From Elusimicrobiaceae bacterium (lineage in GTDB: Bacteria > Elusimicrobiota > Elusimicrobia > Elusimicrobiales > Elusimicrobiaceae): a DNA stretch of 64,000 bases. Location of the stretch: positions 1-64,000 of the forward strand of contig JAEEMS010000008.1 of assembly GCA_016283355.1 (NCBI GenBank), given 5' to 3'. The notes under the pieces are model-generated. The model saw only the letters and a program-made list of their open reading frames with translations, was not told the origin of the DNA and searched no databases. Position 1 is the stretch's first letter. Each line of letters starts with the position of its first letter. Positions 61,777-64,000 of this stretch are shown in pieces. Position numbers and translations under genes: made by a program.

Positions 61777-62976
61777 ATGAATGGGTTCAAACGTCTTCTT
61801 CAAAAACATTCTTTTTTGTGCTGTACATATGAAGATGTGCGTTGCGCATGGCATAAAATCTTTCCTGTTTCTACCCCAACGCCTGTTTGGTATAAGTATA
61901 ATGAGCATCCTTCCACGGAGACAACAGAGAAAATGCCGCTAAACCATGAGTGGTATCATATCAACCGTTCTCTGTACCGTAAAGAACACGTATATTACAA
62001 TTTGCAAAATGCCTTGCGTGTAAATCCAAATGTGAAAGGATTTGCCTTTGTTTTTTTTATGGGAATCGGAGATTATTTGTATACCACTCCGATGTGGGAA
62101 AAATTAAAGGAACAATTTCCTCATATTCCCTTTTATGCGTATGTGGGCGCACAATTTGATAAAACAAATTCTCCGTTGGTGGGGAAGGTGTTAGAAGACA
62201 ATCCCTATTTTGAAAAGGTTTTCTATTTTAATGGGGCACGTTATCCACGTGTTTGGAAAAATTACGATTATTCGGAAGTTTTTTCAAAAGCTCCGTCTGA
62301 CTTTTTAATCATTCCCGTCTATTACGAATATAGTGTAAATACTTCTCACCGGGTGCATAGTTTATTTGAAACTTTTGATTTGTCGGTTCCGCAAGATATA
62401 CCTGTGCCCAAAATGTATTTTCCCAAAGAGATAGCACCTGTAGTGCAGTTTTATTTGGAGCAAATACGTCAGGGAGCTCAGGATAAAAAACGAATCGTGT
62501 TTCTACAGTTGGATTCACGTAGTTCCGATTATACGTATCCGTATGTGCTAGAGTTAGCGAACGGACTGATTGCACAAGGATATTATGTGATCAGTGTTAC
62601 CAAAGGTGGCCCCGTTGAGAATTCGGCTTATTTGGAACTTGATATCAAAAAATTGTCTATCAATCAAACTTGGCAACTCTTATCTATGTTGAAAAAAGAA
62701 TATCCGCTCTACGTGATTTCCGTTGTTTCCGTCTTTTGGGCGGCGAGTGCGGGACTTGGATTGCCCAATTTGGGGATGCAACATTGGGTAGATCAAAAAA
62801 TACATAATGTGTGGTATCCCAATATAGAAGTGATAACGAATTATATGTACCCGCTGTTGCCTCGGGATAAACAAATTGTGGCTCCCCCGGAAAGTTTTAC
62901 CCCCTACAATAAAAAAATGGTTAATTATAAGCCAGAGTGGGTAATCAGATGGTTTAAAGAAAAATTCGAACATTAG
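61777..62976 (+). CDS. GT9-like glycosyltransferase, copy 2
   Basis: 399 residues, homologous along the full length to copy 1 with the same GIGDYLYTTP motif and C-terminal half. Divergence is marked at the N-terminus (for example around residues 35-55) and low in the middle. DNA blocks 62432-62522 and 62569-62652 are identical to copy 1. Acceptor or donor specificity may differ through the diverged parts. The terminator begins at its stop codon. Confidence 0.75.
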   Translation: MNGFKRLLQKHSFLCCTYEDVRCAWHKIFPVSTPTPVWYKYNEHPSTETTEKMPLNHEWYHINRSLYRKEHVYYNLQNALRVNPNVKGFAFVFFMGIGDYLYTTPMWEKLKEQFPHIPFYAYVGAQFDKTNSPLVGKVLEDNPYFEKVFYFNGARYPRVWKNYDYSEVFSKAPSDFLIIPVYYEYSVNTSHRVHSLFETFDLSVPQDIPVPKMYFPKEIAPVVQFYLEQIRQGAQDKKRIVFLQLDSRSSDYTYPYVLELANGLIAQGYYVISVTKGGPVENSAYLELDIKKLSINQTWQLLSMLKKEYPLYVISVVSVFWAASAGLGLPNLGMQHWVDQKIHNVWYPNIEVITNYMYPLLPRDKQIVAPPESFTPYNKKMVNYKPEWVIRWFKEKFEH

Positions 62977-63009
62977 AGAAAATCCCGTCCAAATGACGGG
63001 ATTTTCTCT
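62976..63009. terminator. Bidirectional terminator
   Basis: A perfect stem GAGAAAATCCCGTC/GACGGGATTTTCTC between glycosyltransferase copy 2 (+) and the nitroreductase (-). Confidence 0.88.
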
Positions 63010-63010
63010 A

Positions 63011-63550
63011 TTAGAACTTGTTATAACTGACTATCTCTGTCAGTGCGGCACGTGGACGGGGGGCGGGGTCTTCTGCCGGGTAACCTAACGCAAACAAGTG
63101 CTCTATTTTTTTGCCCTTAGGTAAGTGAAGAAATTGCGCGGCTTTATCGGAATTGAGCCATCCAATCCAACATGTTCCCAATCCTAAATCGTGGGCTCTC
63201 AATACAAGGTGTTCGCCGGAAATACCCTGATCTACCAGAAAAAATTCCGTTTTTCTAAAAAAATTTCCGACACGGCTGGTAAAGTTTCCTCTATCGGAAA
63301 CGACCGCTATGAGTACCGGAGCTTTGGCTGCCCATTGGCTCATTTTATAAACACCGGTAAAAACTTCGTTGCAAAAATCCGCTTTAGTTTTTGGGTCATC
63401 CAGTACAACGTAATGCCAGGGTTGTGAATTGCAAGCCGAAGGCGCTAAACGGGCGGCTTCCAAACACATATTTATTTTTTCCCGTTCTACGGGTTTATCC
63501 AAAAACTTGCGGATACTTCTGCGTTGTGCGATTACTTTTTCCAGTTCCAT
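63011..63550 (-). CDS. Nitroreductase family flavoprotein
   Basis: A 179-residue FMN-dependent NAD(P)H oxidoreductase fold: RRSIRKFLDKPVE at the N-terminus (FMN phosphate binding), APSACNSQPWHYVV, then GLGTCWIGWL and LFALGYPAE. Substrates in this family range from nitroaromatics to quinones and flavins. GGGGGTT stands before the ATG. A remnant of a second copy lies at 61543-61680. Confidence 0.93.
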   Translation of the reverse strand: MELEKVIAQRRSIRKFLDKPVEREKINMCLEAARLAPSACNSQPWHYVVLDDPKTKADFCNEVFTGVYKMSQWAAKAPVLIAVVSDRGNFTSRVGNFFRKTEFFLVDQGISGEHLVLRAHDLGLGTCWIGWLNSDKAAQFLHLPKGKKIEHLFALGYPAEDPAPRPRAALTEIVSYNKF

Positions 63551-63609
63551 AAAACCCCCTTGTAAAAATATCTTACCAAATTGAGGATTGTTTTTATAAA
63601 ATAAGGTAT

Positions 63610-64000
63610 ATGGAATTTACAAAATATACCGGACTGGGAAATGATTTTATTTTTTTGGATGGAGCGACGGCTTTAGCCGTTCAAAATCCTTTTTCCTTGG
63701 CAAAACGACTTTGCGATCGGCGTTTGGGAATTGGAGCGGACGGACTGGTGCTTTTGTTGCCTTCACAAAAAGCGGATATCCGTATGCGCATTATTAATTC
63801 GGATGGTACCGAAGCCGAAATGTGCGGTAATGCATCGCGTTGTGTACCGTTGCATTTGCTTTCAAAGGGACTTGTGAAAGAGAAGGAGGTTTCTTTAGAA
63901 ACTTTGGCGGGAATTATTCAAACCGAAGTGCTTGATTTTGACAAAGGGTTTGTGCGTGTTAATATGGGCGTTCCGCGTTTGACACGGGGGGAGATTCCGG
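63610..64000 (+). CDS. dapF: Diaminopimelate epimerase, 5' part (runs off the window)
   Basis: 130 codons are visible and no stop is reached. It interconverts LL- and meso-diaminopimelate for lysine and peptidoglycan synthesis. The start MEFTKYTGLGNDFIF, the RRLGIGADGLVLL segment and the first catalytic Cys72 in MCGNASRC identify it. The second catalytic Cys would lie beyond the window. TAAAAT ends 7 nt before the ATG with AAGG between, so either a leaderless start or a weak ribosome site. Confidence 0.93.
   Translation, partial: MEFTKYTGLGNDFIFLDGATALAVQNPFSLAKRLCDRRLGIGADGLVLLLPSQKADIRMRIINSDGTEAEMCGNASRCVPLHLLSKGLVKEKEVSLETLAGIIQTEVLDFDKGFVRVNMGVPRLTRGEIP

Noticed and set aside
1..64000. 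Integrated mobile element, prophage or defence island
   Set aside because: No integrase, transposase, phage structural gene, restriction system, toxin-antitoxin pair or CRISPR array could be recognised.

Overview
The window is about 64 kb of bacterial chromosome at low to moderate GC, almost fully coding. It carries no recognisable insertion sequence, prophage, integrase or CRISPR array. The gene content points to an anaerobic, Gram-negative, LPS-bearing bacterium: a one-chain pyruvate:ferredoxin oxidoreductase, a kdsA-kdsD-lptC-lptA-lptB block, several lipoproteins, a probable outer-membrane barrel and type IV pilin-like proteins. The pilin N-termini (GFTLIELLVVVLIIGILAA, then ALPQY..AVERSR..EA) and the gene mix look like Elusimicrobiota, probably a host-associated Elusimicrobium relative. 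That is inference from remembered families and was not tested by a search.

Layout. 1-6.7 kb: a giant single-pass, cysteine-rich surface protein, a secreted TPR protein and ksgA. 6.7-13.4 kb: ftcD, a cold-shock protein, a MATE exporter, MTA phosphorylase, a PBP4-type peptidase and a membrane protein. 13.5-17.8 kb: paired Xaa-Pro peptidases, elongation factor P, a DUF192 protein and a barrel-like protein. 17.9-22.4 kb: DJ-1/PfpI protein, metK, an M20 peptidase, a DUF192 lipoprotein and a pilin. 22.5-30.6 kb: a Dpp/Opp-type peptide importer with an embedded M20 peptidase, an acyl-CoA synthetase and a tRNA nucleotidyltransferase-family enzyme. 30.6-35.1 kb: an internally duplicated secreted protein, tRNA-Gly, a membrane-anchored CBM48-like protein, LexA, GalE and an SGNH esterase. 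35.2-39.2 kb: the LPS/Kdo operon. 39.2-46.8 kb: a PLD lipoprotein, RimO, a TrkH/KtrB potassium channel, tRNA-Arg, a CpXC-like protein with a second nucleotidyltransferase, and DksA. 46.9-55.8 kb: QueH, AsmA, OsmC, CbpA-type DnaJ, tRNA-Asn, a second pilin, YebC, RuvC and three tandem membrane-protein paralogues. 55.8-64 kb: PFOR, a secreted protein, a duplicated GT9-like glycosyltransferase/nitroreductase unit with one nitroreductase decayed to a fragment, and the start of dapF.

Most genes are ordinary housekeeping. The unusual signals are: (i) about ten genes whose -10 box ends 6-8 nt before the start codon with no Shine-Dalgarno, suggesting leaderless mRNAs; (ii) a shared palindromic element just upstream of the -35 of four secreted or surface-protein genes; (iii) a three-gene array of related membrane proteins, one with an HExxGH metallopeptidase-like motif; (iv) a decayed segmental duplication with conversion-like identical tracts; (v) an atypical EF-P tip loop, a lipoprotein LptA, and a LexA with a Cys-Gly cleavage site and a candidate operator over its own promoter.
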